Of a DNA stretch of 64,000 bases, positions 18,501-27,650 are shown piece by piece (position 1 is the stretch's first letter; each line of letters begins with the position of its first letter). The DNA lies in the NCBI GenBank assembly GCA_963756365.1, contig CAVWNF010000003.1, positions 1,116,001-1,180,000 on the forward strand. The letters run 5' to 3'. The position numbers were made by a program, and so were the translations under genes. The notes below the pieces were generated by a model that saw nothing but the letters and a program-made list of their open reading frames with translations, did not search any database and was not told the origin of the DNA. Source of the stretch: WHTI01 sp963756365 (GTDB lineage Bacteria > Actinomycetota > CADDZG01 > WHSQ01).

Positions 18501-18814
18501 CTGCCCACGTCCTGGAACGCGCAGGTGTTCCGGTCAAGATCGTCGGGAAGGTGTCCGATCCGCTACCTGGCGACGACAAGAACGTGGTGGAATCGATAAT
18601 CGACGGATCGATCGATCTGGTGTTCAACACACCCCTGGGCAGAGGCGCCAGAACGGATGGTTACTTCATCCGCACGGCGGCGGTCGAGGCCGGGGTTCCG
18701 TGTGTAACGACGATGGCAGGGATGTTCGCCGCGGTCCAAGCGATCGAAGCATTGATCAAGGGCAGGGTCGGCGTTCGCTCTCTGCAGTCGTTCCTAGCGG
18801 ACGTGGAGCCCTGA
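15566..18814 (+). CDS. carB: Carbamoyl-phosphate synthase large subunit
   Basis: 1082 residues with the classic duplicated structure: two ATP-grasp synthetase halves (each opening with a LxLGSGPxxIGQxxEFDY motif, near residues 12 and 560) and a C-terminal MGS-like allosteric domain (about 945-1080, VFVSVANRDKRSVIFPAKRL). ATP-binding strings VIRPSFVMGGGGSG and VLVRPSYVLGGRAM are present in halves 1 and 2. Uses ammonia from CarA. Ends one base into pyrK (TGATG). Confidence 0.98.
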   Translation: MPRRDDIHKILVIGSGPIVIGQACEFDYSGAQACKVLRAEGYEVVLVNSNPATIMTDPEFADATYIEPITPMYVEKVIEAERPDAVLPTLGGQTALNVAMELATSGVFEEYGVEMIGASVESIRRAEDRRLFKETMEAAGLDLPRSTFAYSMKEALEAADGLGYPVVIRPSFVMGGGGSGVVSTPEQLKVVVNEGLRLSSIGEVLVEEAISGWKEFELELMRDRSDNVVVVCSIENVDPMGVHTGDSITVAPALTLTDVEYQGMRDDGVRVMRAIGVETGGSNVQFAIDPVSGRRVVIEMNPRVSRSSALASKATGFPIAKIAAKLAVGYSLDEIPNDITLKTPASFEPSIDYIVVKIPRWTFEKFPAADPVLGTKMKSVGEAMAIGRTFAEALQKGFRSLERDWTGIAGDLTPVDDALEGLDVPTEERLRAVYAALYNGHGVEEVAARSRIDVWFVDQIARLAEMRRSIEEAGSLRSLGADGMRRAKRLGFSDAEIATILGSSEDVVRATRIAWGSIPTYKTVDTCAAEFVAETPYYYSTYEDEDEVKEGDREKILILGSGPNRIGQGIEFDYCCVHAAFALRDAGFETIMLNCNPETVSTDYDTSDRLYFEPLTFEDVMNVVERERPIGVIVQLGGQTPLKLAAALERAGVPILGTPPDAIDRAEDRERFGALLADLRLPQPPNGMARSSEEARAVARSIGFPVLVRPSYVLGGRAMEIVYEDESLDRYMKTAARVSPEHPVLIDRFLEGAIEVDCDALFDGEELYLGAVLEHIEEAGIHSGDSACVVPPFSLGRDQIATVAAYTEAISRELGVIGLINIQFAVKGDEVSVIEANPRASRTVPFVSKATGVPLAKLAARVMAGESLAKLRAEGALPARSIGHDGVPHTAVKEAVMPFERFPGVDTALGPEMRSTGEVMGIDPDFGLAFAKAEAGAGVRLPSKGTVFVSVANRDKRSVIFPAKRLHDLGFDLLATGGTAHVLERAGVPVKIVGKVSDPLPGDDKNVVESIIDGSIDLVFNTPLGRGARTDGYFIRTAAVEAGVPCVTTMAGMFAAVQAIEALIKGRVGVRSLQSFLADVEP

Positions 18815-19752
18815 TGGCCGAGATGCTGCAAGCGTCCGGCGAGATCCTGACGCATAAGCGATACGGCGAGGCTTACCACGGCCTCACCATCGTGTCGCCG
18901 GAGATCGGCGAGAGGGCTCGTCCTGGGCAGTTCGTCAGCATCAGGCTACGCGAGGACTCAGCTCAGATACTCAGGCGACCGTTCTCGGTCTATCGGATGC
19001 ACAAACGAGGTGGTTGGGCTTCGACGATCGAGATCGTGTTCGATATCCGTGGCGCCGGTACGAGATACCTATCCCAGCTCCGCCCTCATTCTACGATCGA
19101 CATGATCGGGCCGACGGGCCGGGGGTTCGTGATGCCCAAACGCCGCGCTCACTGCTTGCTGGTTGGTGGCGGTATCGGTGCCGCCCCACTGTTCTTCCTC
19201 GCTGACGAACTCCGCAATGAGGGACACAGGGTGGACTTCATCCTGGGAGCGCGGAACTCGGGTCTGTTGCTCAACCCGATCGACATCAGACGATTGGCGT
19301 CGGTCTACCGGATGACCACGGAGGACGGGAGCCAGGGCGACAGGGGTCGTGTCACGGATGTTCTGGCCGAGACCATGGAGAGATGCGGCACCGAGGTCGT
19401 GTATGCCTGCGGCCCCCACCCCATGCTGGCGGCGATCTCGGACATATGCACCGAGATGAAGATCCCGGTCCAGGTTGCGGTCGAAGAACTCATGGCCTGC
19501 GGGTACGGAGCTTGCATGACATGCGTCATGCCCGTTCGGCGACCCGCGAAGAAGGGCGAGGATCTCGACGACGCCATCGTGTACGCCAGGGCTTGTACCG
19601 AGGGCCCTGTGTTCAACGGAGCGACGGTCGTGTGGCCCGGGTCATCGGAGAGCGTCGCGGTCGACCAGAAGGAGTTCACGCCCTCGGCAACCGCCGTGCG
19701 CGACGTATCAGCTGAGGAGCCTGTCGATGAACACGCTCCACCGGGGAACTGA
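18814..19752 (+). CDS. pyrK: Dihydroorotate dehydrogenase electron-transfer subunit (iron-sulfur flavoprotein)
   Basis: FAD/NAD-binding, [2Fe-2S] subunit that passes electrons from PyrD to NAD. RRPFSVYRM is the FAD-binding motif, LLVGGGIGAAPLFFLADEL the NAD-binding loop, and CGYGACMTC plus a later ARACTEGPVF give the four Cys ligands of the cluster. The 312-residue length is longer than usual because of a 40-residue acidic C-terminal tail. The ATG at 18814 is chosen because it overlaps the carB stop. The 3' end overlaps pyrD by 26 bases. Confidence 0.93.
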   Translation: MAEMLQASGEILTHKRYGEAYHGLTIVSPEIGERARPGQFVSIRLREDSAQILRRPFSVYRMHKRGGWASTIEIVFDIRGAGTRYLSQLRPHSTIDMIGPTGRGFVMPKRRAHCLLVGGGIGAAPLFFLADELRNEGHRVDFILGARNSGLLLNPIDIRRLASVYRMTTEDGSQGDRGRVTDVLAETMERCGTEVVYACGPHPMLAAISDICTEMKIPVQVAVEELMACGYGACMTCVMPVRRPAKKGEDLDDAIVYARACTEGPVFNGATVVWPGSSESVAVDQKEFTPSATAVRDVSAEEPVDEHAPPGN

Positions 19753-20683
19753 GGGTCCCGTGGCGTCCCTAGCACTCAACCTCGGAGGACTGGAGCTGTC
19801 CAACCCGATCCTCGTTGCCTCGGGGACCTTCGGTGCGGGGAGAGAGGGTTCGAACTTCGTCGACGTTTCAGCCCTCGGAGGAGTCATCGTGAAGTCGATG
19901 ACGTTGTCCCCGTGGCAGGGGAAACCAACTCCACGCATGTGCGAGACACCCTCGGGGATGCTGAACGCCATCGGGATCCAGAACAAGGGCGTGGATCACT
20001 TCATCACCGAAGACCTTCCCTGGCTCACCAAGCGGGGAGCTACCGTCGTAGCCTCGATCGCCGGAAACACGGTCGAAGAGTTCGTGAAGGTGGCGGACAA
20101 GTTGAGAACCGCCTCGGGTGTCGCCGCGGTCGAGATCAACATCTCCTGCCCGAACCTTGAGGACCGCAACAACATGTTTGCCCACTCGATCTCGTCCACG
20201 AAAGCGGTCGTCGAAGGGGTAAAGAACGCATTGCCCCGTGTCCCGGTGTTCCCGAAGCTCTCCCCTAATGTGACCTCACTTACGAAGATCGCCGGAGCGG
20301 CGATCAGCGCAGGGGCCGACGGGCTGTCCTTGATCAATACCCTGATGGGGATGTCGATCGATACCTCGAGTAGGCGCCCCAAACTGGGGGGCACCTACGG
20401 GGGGCTGTCGGGACCAGCGATAAGACCGGTCGCGGTGCGGGCGATCCACGAGGTGCATGTGGCGTTCCCTGAGGTGCCGATCATCGGACAAGGGGGTGTC
20501 ACGAACGCGACCGACGCCATCGAGATGATCATCGCTGGCGCTTCCGCGGTAGCGGTCGGCACAGCGAACTTCGTTGACCCGACGACATCTCTGAAAGTCA
20601 TCGAGGGGATCGCCGCCTACCTCGATGAGCATGGGATCGCCGATATCTCGGCGCTCGTTGGGTCGGTCGAGATCAACGGCTGA
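19727..20683 (+). CDS. pyrD: Dihydroorotate dehydrogenase, class 1B catalytic subunit
   Basis: Oxidises dihydroorotate to orotate with FMN. The catalytic Cys of class 1B is in EINISCPNLED; FMN-binding strings are PILVASGTFGAG near the N-terminus, VTSLTKIAGAAISAGADGLS, and IIGQGGVTNATDAIEMI with AVAVGTANF near the end. The ATG at 19727 has a strong TGAGGAG upstream; a GTG at 19760 is an alternative nearer the domain. The presence of PyrK fits class 1B, which uses NAD. Confidence 0.95.
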   Translation: MNTLHRGTEGPVASLALNLGGLELSNPILVASGTFGAGREGSNFVDVSALGGVIVKSMTLSPWQGKPTPRMCETPSGMLNAIGIQNKGVDHFITEDLPWLTKRGATVVASIAGNTVEEFVKVADKLRTASGVAAVEINISCPNLEDRNNMFAHSISSTKAVVEGVKNALPRVPVFPKLSPNVTSLTKIAGAAISAGADGLSLINTLMGMSIDTSSRRPKLGGTYGGLSGPAIRPVAVRAIHEVHVAFPEVPIIGQGGVTNATDAIEMIIAGASAVAVGTANFVDPTTSLKVIEGIAAYLDEHGIADISALVGSVEING

Positions 20684-20706
20684 GAGATGGTGAGTGTGGA
20701 AAGGGC

Positions 20707-21426
20707 ATGGTTCAAGAGATGACCACAGGATCGATCGGATACAACCCGATCTGTGTCGCGCTGGACCTCAAAGACAGAACTCAGATAGAGGCGCTCGCTG
20801 AATCCCTCGAGGACCATGTAGGGATGTTCAAGGTGGGGCTGACCGCATTCTCCGCGTGCGGACCGGAACTAGTTGCAGAACTGACCCATAGGCTCGATGT
20901 CTTTCTCGATCTGAAACTGCACGACATCCCGGTTCAGGTGAGCGGAGCGGTTGGGGCACTCGAGAAACTGGGGGCCAGATTCCTAACCGTTCATGCGACG
21001 GGGGGGAACGCGATGATGACTGCTGCCGCCGAGGCAGCCGACGACATGGAGATCCTGGCGGTGACGGTTCTAACGAGCTTGGACCAGGGCGACCTTGACG
21101 AACTCGGCTTCACGGGGACCTCGAGCGAGCAGGTCGAGAGACTGGCCGAACAAGCGATCTCGGCTGGTGTCGATGGACTCGTGTGCTCTCCGATGGAGGT
21201 GGCGGTGCTCCGGGAGCGGTTCGGCCCCTCTGGGGAGAGCGGCCCCACCCTGATGGTTCCTGGGATACGACCTGAAGGGTCGGATCACGGAGATCAACGC
21301 AGGGTGATGACTCCCAGGGAGGCCATCGCCGCGGGGGCGGATCACATCGTCGTCGGACGCCCCATCACCGCTGCCGCTGACCCCGTTGCAGCGGCGCGAC
21401 AGATCCTGGCGGAGGTGTCTTCATGA
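20707..21426 (+). CDS. pyrF: Orotidine 5'-phosphate decarboxylase
   Basis: Final step of UMP synthesis. The catalytic core VFLDLKLHDIPVQV (Asp-Lys-Asp charge network) lies at about residues 62-75, and the phosphate loop VPGIRPEGSDHGDQRRVMTP near 175. 239 residues, the bacterial type 1 (shorter) family rather than the long actinobacterial type 2, which is noteworthy if the host is an actinobacterium. Overlaps pyrE by four bases. Confidence 0.95.
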   Translation: MVQEMTTGSIGYNPICVALDLKDRTQIEALAESLEDHVGMFKVGLTAFSACGPELVAELTHRLDVFLDLKLHDIPVQVSGAVGALEKLGARFLTVHATGGNAMMTAAAEAADDMEILAVTVLTSLDQGDLDELGFTGTSSEQVERLAEQAISAGVDGLVCSPMEVAVLRERFGPSGESGPTLMVPGIRPEGSDHGDQRRVMTPREAIAAGADHIVVGRPITAAADPVAAARQILAEVSS

Positions 21427-22004
21427 ACGCTAGCGAGGTCCTCTCAGAGATGGAGAACCGGGGTGCCGTACTGAGAGGGCACTTCAGGCTCTCCTCCGGC
21501 CGCCACTCGGATGTCTTCGTCCAGAAGTTCCGGGTTCTCGAGAACCCCGGTCTCACCCGATCGTTGGGGGAGGCGATCGCTGATCGATTCAAGGGTCAGT
21601 TCGACGTCGTAGCGAGTCCAGCGGTCGGCGCGATCGTGCTTGGATTCGCAACCGCTCTAGCCTCCGATACAAGGCTGATCTTCGCGGAGCGGGAGGGCTC
21701 GGAGCTTGCGTTCAGGCGCGGATTCGCCCTTGCCCCAGGAGAACGCGCGTTGATCGTCGAGGACGTGATCACCACTGGAGGATCGGCGCGCGAGGTTGTG
21801 GAACTGGTGAGATCTGCGGGGGGCGATCCGGCTGGGGTCGGGGCCCTGATCGACCGCTGCGATGCCACGCGAGCGTCGTTCGGAGTGCCGTTCCATCCTC
21901 TGGTCGAACTCGATGTGCGTTCATGGAGCGAGGACGAGTGTCCGATGTGCATCGACGGGCACGCGATCGAGGATCCAGGGAGCCGGAGACTCGAACTCGG
22001 GTGA
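21423..22004 (+). CDS. pyrE: Orotate phosphoribosyltransferase
   Basis: Joins orotate to PRPP to give OMP. PRPP loop ALIVEDVITTGGSAREVVEL at about residues 109-128; FRLSSGRHSDVFVQKF and VVASPAVGAIVLGFATAL are the other family segments. 193 residues. Starts in the pyrF stop (ATGA) and completes the pathway within one operon. Confidence 0.96.
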   Translation: MNASEVLSEMENRGAVLRGHFRLSSGRHSDVFVQKFRVLENPGLTRSLGEAIADRFKGQFDVVASPAVGAIVLGFATALASDTRLIFAEREGSELAFRRGFALAPGERALIVEDVITTGGSAREVVELVRSAGGDPAGVGALIDRCDATRASFGVPFHPLVELDVRSWSEDECPMCIDGHAIEDPGSRRLELG

Positions 22005-22030
22005 CCCCGCGGGGCCCCAAGGTGCGGGGC

Positions 22031-22036
22031 TATACT
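22031..22036 (+). promoter_or_regulatory. Candidate -10 element before mihF
   Basis: A TATACT hexamer lies in the 115-base gap between pyrE and mihF, the first sizeable gap since the start of the pyr operon. No convincing -35 is seen 16-18 bases upstream, where the sequence is GC-rich and self-complementary. It is the best local candidate for an independent promoter of mihF-gmk-rpoZ. Confidence 0.35.
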
Positions 22037-22119
22037 CCCCACCTCCCCTGGGTGGGACGAACATACCTGCACGGACCTAAAAGCGAACCATCTACCGGAC
22101 GGTAAGGAGGTTGTCCCGC

Positions 22120-22437
22120 ATGCCCTTGCCCCCGCCGCTAAGCGAGGAGCAACGCCGCAAGGCGCTCGAGAAGGCTGGCATCGCGCGACGTAAGCGCGCC
22201 GAATTGAAGGAACAACTAAAGAGCGGACGGACCACGCTCGGTGACCTCATCAAGCGGACCGACGACGAGATCGTTGGCAAGATGAAGGTTTCGAACGTCC
22301 TTGAATCTCTTCCCGGGGTCGGCCGAGTTCGGGCGCGGAAGTTGATGGAGAAGCTGGATATCTCAGAGTCTCGCCGGATGCGCGGCTTGGGTTCGAAGCA
22401 GAAAGCGAATCTGCTCGCCGAGTTCGCCCGCCGATAG
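22120..22437 (+). CDS. mihF: Actinobacterial integration host factor MihF
   Basis: A 105-residue nucleoid protein with a basic helical N-terminus (SEEQRRKALEKAGIARRKRA) and the helix-turn-helix-like core VSNVLESLPGVGRVRARKLM, GLGSKQKANLLAEF, which is diagnostic of mycobacterial-type IHF. It is a lineage marker for Actinobacteria. The ATG at 22120 is preferred to the TTG three codons upstream because TAAGGAGG stands seven bases before it. mihF-gmk-rpoZ is the usual actinobacterial order. Confidence 0.93.
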   Translation: MPLPPPLSEEQRRKALEKAGIARRKRAELKEQLKSGRTTLGDLIKRTDDEIVGKMKVSNVLESLPGVGRVRARKLMEKLDISESRRMRGLGSKQKANLLAEFARR

Positions 22438-22443
22438 CCCCCT

Positions 22444-23016
22444 GTGCAGCGCAAGGGAAACGCTCACCTATTCGTAGTTTCGGGACCGTCTGGGGCCGGC
22501 AAGAGCACGGTGATCAGGGGCCTCCTCCAGAAGCGCCCCGGAGTGGTCCTGTCGGTCAGTGACACGACCAGGCCGGCCCGCCGCGGTGAGGTTAACGGGG
22601 TCGATTACGGGTTCATCTCCCGCGAGGTGTTCCTCGGGAAACGCGACCGGGGTGAGTACCTCGAGTCGGCCGACGTCTACGGGAACCTGTACGGAACCCC
22701 CAGGGTTCCCGTGGAGCAGAACCTGGCAGCGGGCCGCGACGTCTTGCTGGAGATCGACATCCAGGGGGCAGGGATGGTCAAGAGAGCCATGCCTGAGGCC
22801 ATCCTTGTCTTCATCGAGCCGCCCTCGCTCGATGAACTCTCCGCACGGCTCCGAGGCAGGGGAACGGAAGATCCCGAGTCGCTGTTGAAGAGGATGGAAG
22901 CCTGGTACCGAGAGATCAAGGCCAAGGGGACCTACGACCACATCGTGATCAACGACGACCTTGGCCGGGCAACCGATGAGTTGGTCCGTATACTGGACTC
23001 ACAAACGCACGAATGA
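22444..23016 (+). CDS. gmk: Guanylate kinase
   Basis: Phosphorylates GMP to GDP. P-loop VVSGPSGAGKSTVIRGL at about residues 10-26; GMP-binding SVSDTTRPARRGEVNGVDYG follows, with the lid at about 125-150. 190 residues, standard. The GTG start, six bases after the mihF stop, has no clear Shine-Dalgarno, so translation probably depends on coupling. Confidence 0.96.
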   Translation: MQRKGNAHLFVVSGPSGAGKSTVIRGLLQKRPGVVLSVSDTTRPARRGEVNGVDYGFISREVFLGKRDRGEYLESADVYGNLYGTPRVPVEQNLAAGRDVLLEIDIQGAGMVKRAMPEAILVFIEPPSLDELSARLRGRGTEDPESLLKRMEAWYREIKAKGTYDHIVINDDLGRATDELVRILDSQTHE

Positions 23017-23048
23017 ACCCTACTTAGCGAAGGAAGGACCTACCTACG

Positions 23049-23300
23049 ATGATGATCGAACCCAAGATCGAGGATCTCTTGGAGAAGGTTGACTCCAAGT
23101 ACACGCTCGTGTCTCTCGCCGCCAAGCGCAGCCGTCAGGTGAACGCCTACTTCGGCCAGTTGGGCGATGGAATCGCGGAGTTCACGCCTCCCCAGGTCGC
23201 CCTTAGCCCGGACAGGGCCCCGAAGCCGTTGTCGATCGCTCTGCAGGAGATCTCAGAAGGTCTCGTCTCGTATGAGCGGACCGCCGACGGCATCAAGTAG
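23049..23300 (+). CDS. rpoZ: RNA polymerase omega subunit
   Basis: An 83-residue omega subunit: IEDLLEKVDSKYTLVSLAAKRSRQVNAYF is the conserved N-terminal core with the RxRxINxY-type helix; KPLSIALQEISEG is the second helix. Supports RNA polymerase assembly. Two consecutive ATGs, with AAGGAAGG upstream. Between gmk and coaBC, as in most actinobacteria. Confidence 0.93.
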   Translation: MMIEPKIEDLLEKVDSKYTLVSLAAKRSRQVNAYFGQLGDGIAEFTPPQVALSPDRAPKPLSIALQEISEGLVSYERTADGIK

Positions 23301-23306
23301 GACCTG

Positions 23307-24539
23307 ATGGACGAGACGTCGGTCCAGGGCCGCAAGGTCCTCCTGATCGTCTCGGGTGGGATCGCCGCTTATAAGGTGGCGCACGTGGCCCGTTCTCTCT
23401 CGGGCATGGGTGCCGACGTGCGCGTGATCATGACCCGGTCGGCCTCTCGTTTCGTGGGGGCGCAGACCTTCGCCAGCCTCACTGGCAATCCGGTCTCTGC
23501 AGAGTTGTTCTCGGGCGGGGCGGATGTCCCGCACGTCGAACTCGCACGCGGTGCAGACCTTGCGATCGTCGCTCCAGCCACAGCCAATCTGCTCGCGAAG
23601 ATGGCCGGCGGGTTCGCTGACGACCTCGCCTCCGCTACCTTGCTGACCATCTCGTGCCCGGTGATCGTGGTCCCGGCGATGCACACGGCGATGTGGGAGA
23701 ACGAGGCAACCCAGGCGAACGTCGCTGCCCTCGAGTCCCGCGGTGTTCACGTCCTCGGACCTACGACTGGACCTCTCTCGTCCGGCGATGAGGGCCTCGG
23801 GCGGATGGTCGAGCCGGAAACCATCGTGGCCGAGGCTGCGTTGGTGCTGGCGTCCTCCCAGGGGATGACCGGTACCAGGGTGCTGGTGACTGCGGGTGGT
23901 ACTCACGAGCCGATCGACCCCGTTCGGTTCGTCGGTAACCGTTCCTCGGGCCGGATGGGCATCCTGATCGCGTCGGAAGCAGCCCGTCGTGGGGCCAAAG
24001 TGACTCTCGTCGCGGGTGAGCTTTCGGTAGCGGAGCCCGCCGGTGTCGAGATCGTAAGGGTCGAGACCGCCGACGAGATGTACGAGGCAGTGATCGCGCG
24101 GTCACCCGATATGGATGTGATCGTCAAAGCAGCAGCGGTCGCCGACTTCAAACCGTCGAGCTCGGCACCATCCAAGCTCAAGAAGGCCACCGGCCCGCCC
24201 GAGCTGGATCTCGTTCCCACGACCGACATCCTCAAAGAACTCGGTCACACACCATCTCTGAGGAAACATGGGAGTCTGCTGGTTGGATTCGCTGCGGAGA
24301 CGGAATCCGATCCGGCGAGGCTCGCGGAACTAGCACTGGCCAAGTTGAACTCGAAGGGTGCAGACGTGATCGTCGCGAACGATGTGGCTAGCTCCGATTC
24401 TGGATTCTCTGTCCCGACCAACCGAGCGGTGATCGCAACCGCTGCCGGAACGGAGGAACTCGGGTTGGTGAACAAGCGCGAGCTTGCTGCATCCCTCTTG
24501 GACACTGTCATCCGGCTCCGTGAGCTAGACCGCGGCTAG
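23307..24539 (+). CDS. coaBC: Phosphopantothenoylcysteine decarboxylase / synthetase
   Basis: Bifunctional coenzyme A enzyme. Residues 1 to about 180 are the FMN-dependent CoaC decarboxylase (VSGGIAAYKVAHVARSL, active-site His region, VVPAMHTAMW); from about 190 comes CoaB (VTAGGTHEPIDPVRFVGNRS, SGRMG, then KAAAVADFKP and KLKK). 410 residues, typical. ATG six bases after rpoZ. Confidence 0.96.
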   Translation: MDETSVQGRKVLLIVSGGIAAYKVAHVARSLSGMGADVRVIMTRSASRFVGAQTFASLTGNPVSAELFSGGADVPHVELARGADLAIVAPATANLLAKMAGGFADDLASATLLTISCPVIVVPAMHTAMWENEATQANVAALESRGVHVLGPTTGPLSSGDEGLGRMVEPETIVAEAALVLASSQGMTGTRVLVTAGGTHEPIDPVRFVGNRSSGRMGILIASEAARRGAKVTLVAGELSVAEPAGVEIVRVETADEMYEAVIARSPDMDVIVKAAAVADFKPSSSAPSKLKKATGPPELDLVPTTDILKELGHTPSLRKHGSLLVGFAAETESDPARLAELALAKLNSKGADVIVANDVASSDSGFSVPTNRAVIATAAGTEELGLVNKRELAASLLDTVIRLRELDRG

Positions 24540-24548
24540 GATGCCCGG

Positions 24549-25745
24549 ATGACATCGAACCTCCGCCTATTCACGTCCGAGTCGGTCACCGAGGGTCATC
24601 CGGACAAGATGGCTGATCAGATCTCCGACGCGGTGCTCGACGAGATCCTTGCGAGCGATCCTTTCGGCCGCGTCGCGTGCGAGACACTGCTGACCACCGG
24701 CTGGGTTGTCGTCGCTGGCGAGATTTCGACCTCTACGTACGTCGATATCCCCGCGATAGCTCGCCGCGTGATCACTGACATCGGGTATACGAGTTCTCGC
24801 ATCGGGTTCGACGGCGAAACATGCGGTGTGTCAGTCGCCATCCAGGAACAGTCTCCCGATATCGCGTTCGGGGTCGACCATGCATTCGAAGAACGCTCGG
24901 GCGAGATGAACGACGCGGCGCTCGACACGCAAGGAGCGGGTGACCAAGGGATGATGTTCGGGTTCGCCTGCGCCGAGAACGATGACCTCATGCCGTACCC
25001 CATCTGGTTGGCTCACCGCTTCGCCCAGAGGCTCGCCGAGGTGCGAAAGGCGGGCGTGCTTCCGTACCTGCGCCCCGACGGCAAGATCCAGGTAACCGTG
25101 GGATACGAGGGGGAGCGCCCGGTCACCCTCGACACGATCGTGGTTTCTGCGCAGCACCAACCGAACGTGGATATCGAATCACTCCTCAAGCCCGACCTGA
25201 TCCAGCACGTGATCGACCCACTCATACCGGATGACCTGGATGCCACGGGCGCGCGGATCTTCGTCAACCCCACAGGCGTTTTCGAGGTCGGTGGCCCCAA
25301 GGCCGATACCGGATTGACTGGGAGGAAGATCATCATCGACACCTACGGAGGGATGGCTCGACACGGCGGCGGCGCCTTCTCCGGAAAGGATCCGACCAAG
25401 GTCGACAGGTCGGCCGCCTATGCCGCGCGGTGGGTCGCCAAGAACGTGGTCGCTGCCGGTCTAGCTGAACGTTTCGAGATGCAGGTCGCGTATGCGATCG
25501 GCGTCGCTCACCCAGTTTCGGTGTCCGTCGACACGTTCGGAACCGAGAAAGTGGACGTGGCGAAGATCAGCGCAGGCATCCTCGAGGTCTTCGATCTCCG
25601 TCCGGCAGCGATCATCAGGGACCTCGATCTCCGTCGTCCGATCTACAGGGCGTCCGCCGCGTACGGTCATTTCGGCCGCTCCGACAAAGACTTCACCTGG
25701 GAGCGAACCGATCGCATCGATGACCTCCGCAGCGCCTGCGACTGA
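24549..25745 (+). CDS. metK: S-adenosylmethionine synthetase
   Basis: Makes SAM from methionine and ATP. Signatures: ESVTEGHPDKMADQISDAVL (about residues 9-28), GAGDQGMMFGFA (hexapeptide motif, about 129-140), and the phosphate-binding GGGAFSGKDPTKVDRSAAY around 276-294. 398 residues. Nine bases after coaBC; no riboswitch is seen in the short gap. Confidence 0.97.
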   Translation: MTSNLRLFTSESVTEGHPDKMADQISDAVLDEILASDPFGRVACETLLTTGWVVVAGEISTSTYVDIPAIARRVITDIGYTSSRIGFDGETCGVSVAIQEQSPDIAFGVDHAFEERSGEMNDAALDTQGAGDQGMMFGFACAENDDLMPYPIWLAHRFAQRLAEVRKAGVLPYLRPDGKIQVTVGYEGERPVTLDTIVVSAQHQPNVDIESLLKPDLIQHVIDPLIPDDLDATGARIFVNPTGVFEVGGPKADTGLTGRKIIIDTYGGMARHGGGAFSGKDPTKVDRSAAYAARWVAKNVVAAGLAERFEMQVAYAIGVAHPVSVSVDTFGTEKVDVAKISAGILEVFDLRPAAIIRDLDLRRPIYRASAAYGHFGRSDKDFTWERTDRIDDLRSACD

Positions 25746-27641
25746 GGGCGAACCGACCCCTCGGATAGCGTCGGTCGTGCCGCTCGTTCCTGCCTGGCGG
25801 GTGGGCCGAGAGTTCGATTACGCGGTACCCACAGCGCTCAGTGACGTAGAGGTAGGTTCGCTCGTTCGCGTCCCCTTCGGTAATCGCAAGGTCCGGGGGA
25901 TAGTCACCGGGCTCACTTCCAATGACGCGAAGGCGGGGATCGACAGCTCGAGAGCCTCCTGTCGGTGGTGATCGGTGCGCCGGTTGCACCCGGCCCCCTT
26001 GTGGAACTCCTGTGGTGGGTGTCTCGAAGGTACATCTGCCCTCCAGGCCGGGTGTTCGACAGAGCGGTGCCACCTCGAGTGCGCGTGAAACCGAGAACCC
26101 TCCCGGACACGCTGGACGCAATCCCGTCAGATGCTCTCGCTGGGTACGAGGGGGCAGACGAGCTGATGGCAGCCATCGTGACGCGCTCCTCTGGGACGTA
26201 CCTCCTTCAGTTGGTCCCGGGGGCCGACAGAGCCGCGGTGATAGCGCAGCTGGTTGGGGCTGCACGAGATGGCGTCATAGTCACGGTGCCCGAGGTTCGA
26301 TACGGCTCGAGCGTGATCGATGGACTCTCCGAACGGTGGCCGGTGGCGCGGGTCGATGCAGGGGTGGATGATCCGACACGCTCACGGGGTTGGATCGAGG
26401 CCGCGTATGGCGCCCCTCTCGTCGCTGGTGGGAGATCCGCGGTGTTCGCTCCGGTTCCCAACCTGCACCTGGTGGTCGTTGATGAGGAACACCATCCGAC
26501 CTACAAGGAGGACAGAGCGCCTCGCTACGATGCACGCGTCGTAGCGAGAGAGCGGGCCCGGCTCTCGGGGGCGATGTGCGTGTTGATCAGCCAGTGTCCG
26601 AGTGTCGAATCTGCTCATGCGGCTCTCCAGGGGACGTACGGAAGCGTCAGACCCTCAAGTCAGATGCTGCGCGCCGCCCGACCCATCGTGGAGCTCGCCC
26701 CAAGCCCCCAGGATCGCTCGCTGTCCCATGAGCTTCACGACCGGATGCGAACCGTGCTCCGTGCTGGAGGACGGGTCGGCCTGCTCGCTCCTGCGCGCGG
26801 TTTCGCAAGAGCCGTCTGGTGTGCCTCCTGCAGACGATCATTGCGCTGCGGGCGCTGCGAGGCGGGGCTGGCCTACGACCGCTCGATGCGAGGACTCAGG
26901 TGTCCCAGATGCACCTGGATGGGGCCCGCTCCAGACGTCTGCCCGCACTGCGGGGCGAGCGACTTCAGGTTCATCGGCGCGGGAAGCGAACGTCTCGCCG
27001 AACAGGTAGCAGCCGCGTTCCCGAGAGAGAAGGTGGTGAGGGTGGACCCCGACGTACTCGCGACCACCGGACGTCCTGCCGAGGATGCCTCGATCTACCT
27101 CACTACCTGGGTCGGGGCGAAGGAAGCGCTCCGACCACCGGTGGATCTCGTGGGGGTTCTTCAGATCGACCCGCTGATCCGGCGACCTGACCTCCGTGCT
27201 GCAGAGCGGGCCCACAGGGTTCTGGCCGAGATGGCGGAGTGGGCAGGTCCTGCATCCGGTGGGGGACACCTGCTCGTGCAATCCGACGAACCGGCCCATC
27301 ACGTTGTTCAGGCGGTCGTTAGAGGAGACCCGACCTTCTTCTCGTCGCGGGAGATCGAGCAACGACGAGAGCTTGGATACCCACCGTTCTCGGAGTTGGT
27401 GAAGGTCACGGCCACCGGCCCCCATGGCAAGCGGCTGATCGATGCTGCCTGCGTAGCGGCCCGGGCCGTCGGGGCCCGGGTGCTGGGACCGATAGAGGTA
27501 CCGACCTCGCCCTTAGGGGAGGACGCCCTTGAGGCTCTGATCAAGTGCTCGGACGCGGGTGTGGTGGCCGACGCACTACAACCCATCGCGGCTGACGTTC
27601 CCGCGGGGAACCGCCTCCGCGTGGACGTAGATCCACGGTAG
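25720..27641 (+). CDS. priA: PriA-like primosomal protein N', helicase-defective actinobacterial form (apparent frameshift near 25940)
   Basis: The first frame carries the 3'-DNA-binding domain start (PLVPAWRVGREFDYAVPTAL and VRVPFGNRKVRGIVTGL); the second carries the rest. They join near a GGGG run at about 25936-25940. The Walker A region is degenerate: where helicase-active PriA has a GxTGSGKTE motif, this protein reads TRSSGTYLLQLVPG. The DEEH Walker B string is kept (VVVDEEHHPTYKE). Paired Cys motifs (CASCRRSLRCGRC, CPRC, CPHC) bind zinc in the family. Loss of Walker A is common in actinobacterial PriA, so the protein is likely a structural primosome factor. The start at 25720 overlaps metK; a GTG in the same frame near 25777 is an alternative. 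Confidence 0.82.
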
Positions 27642-27650
27642 TTTCACGCC

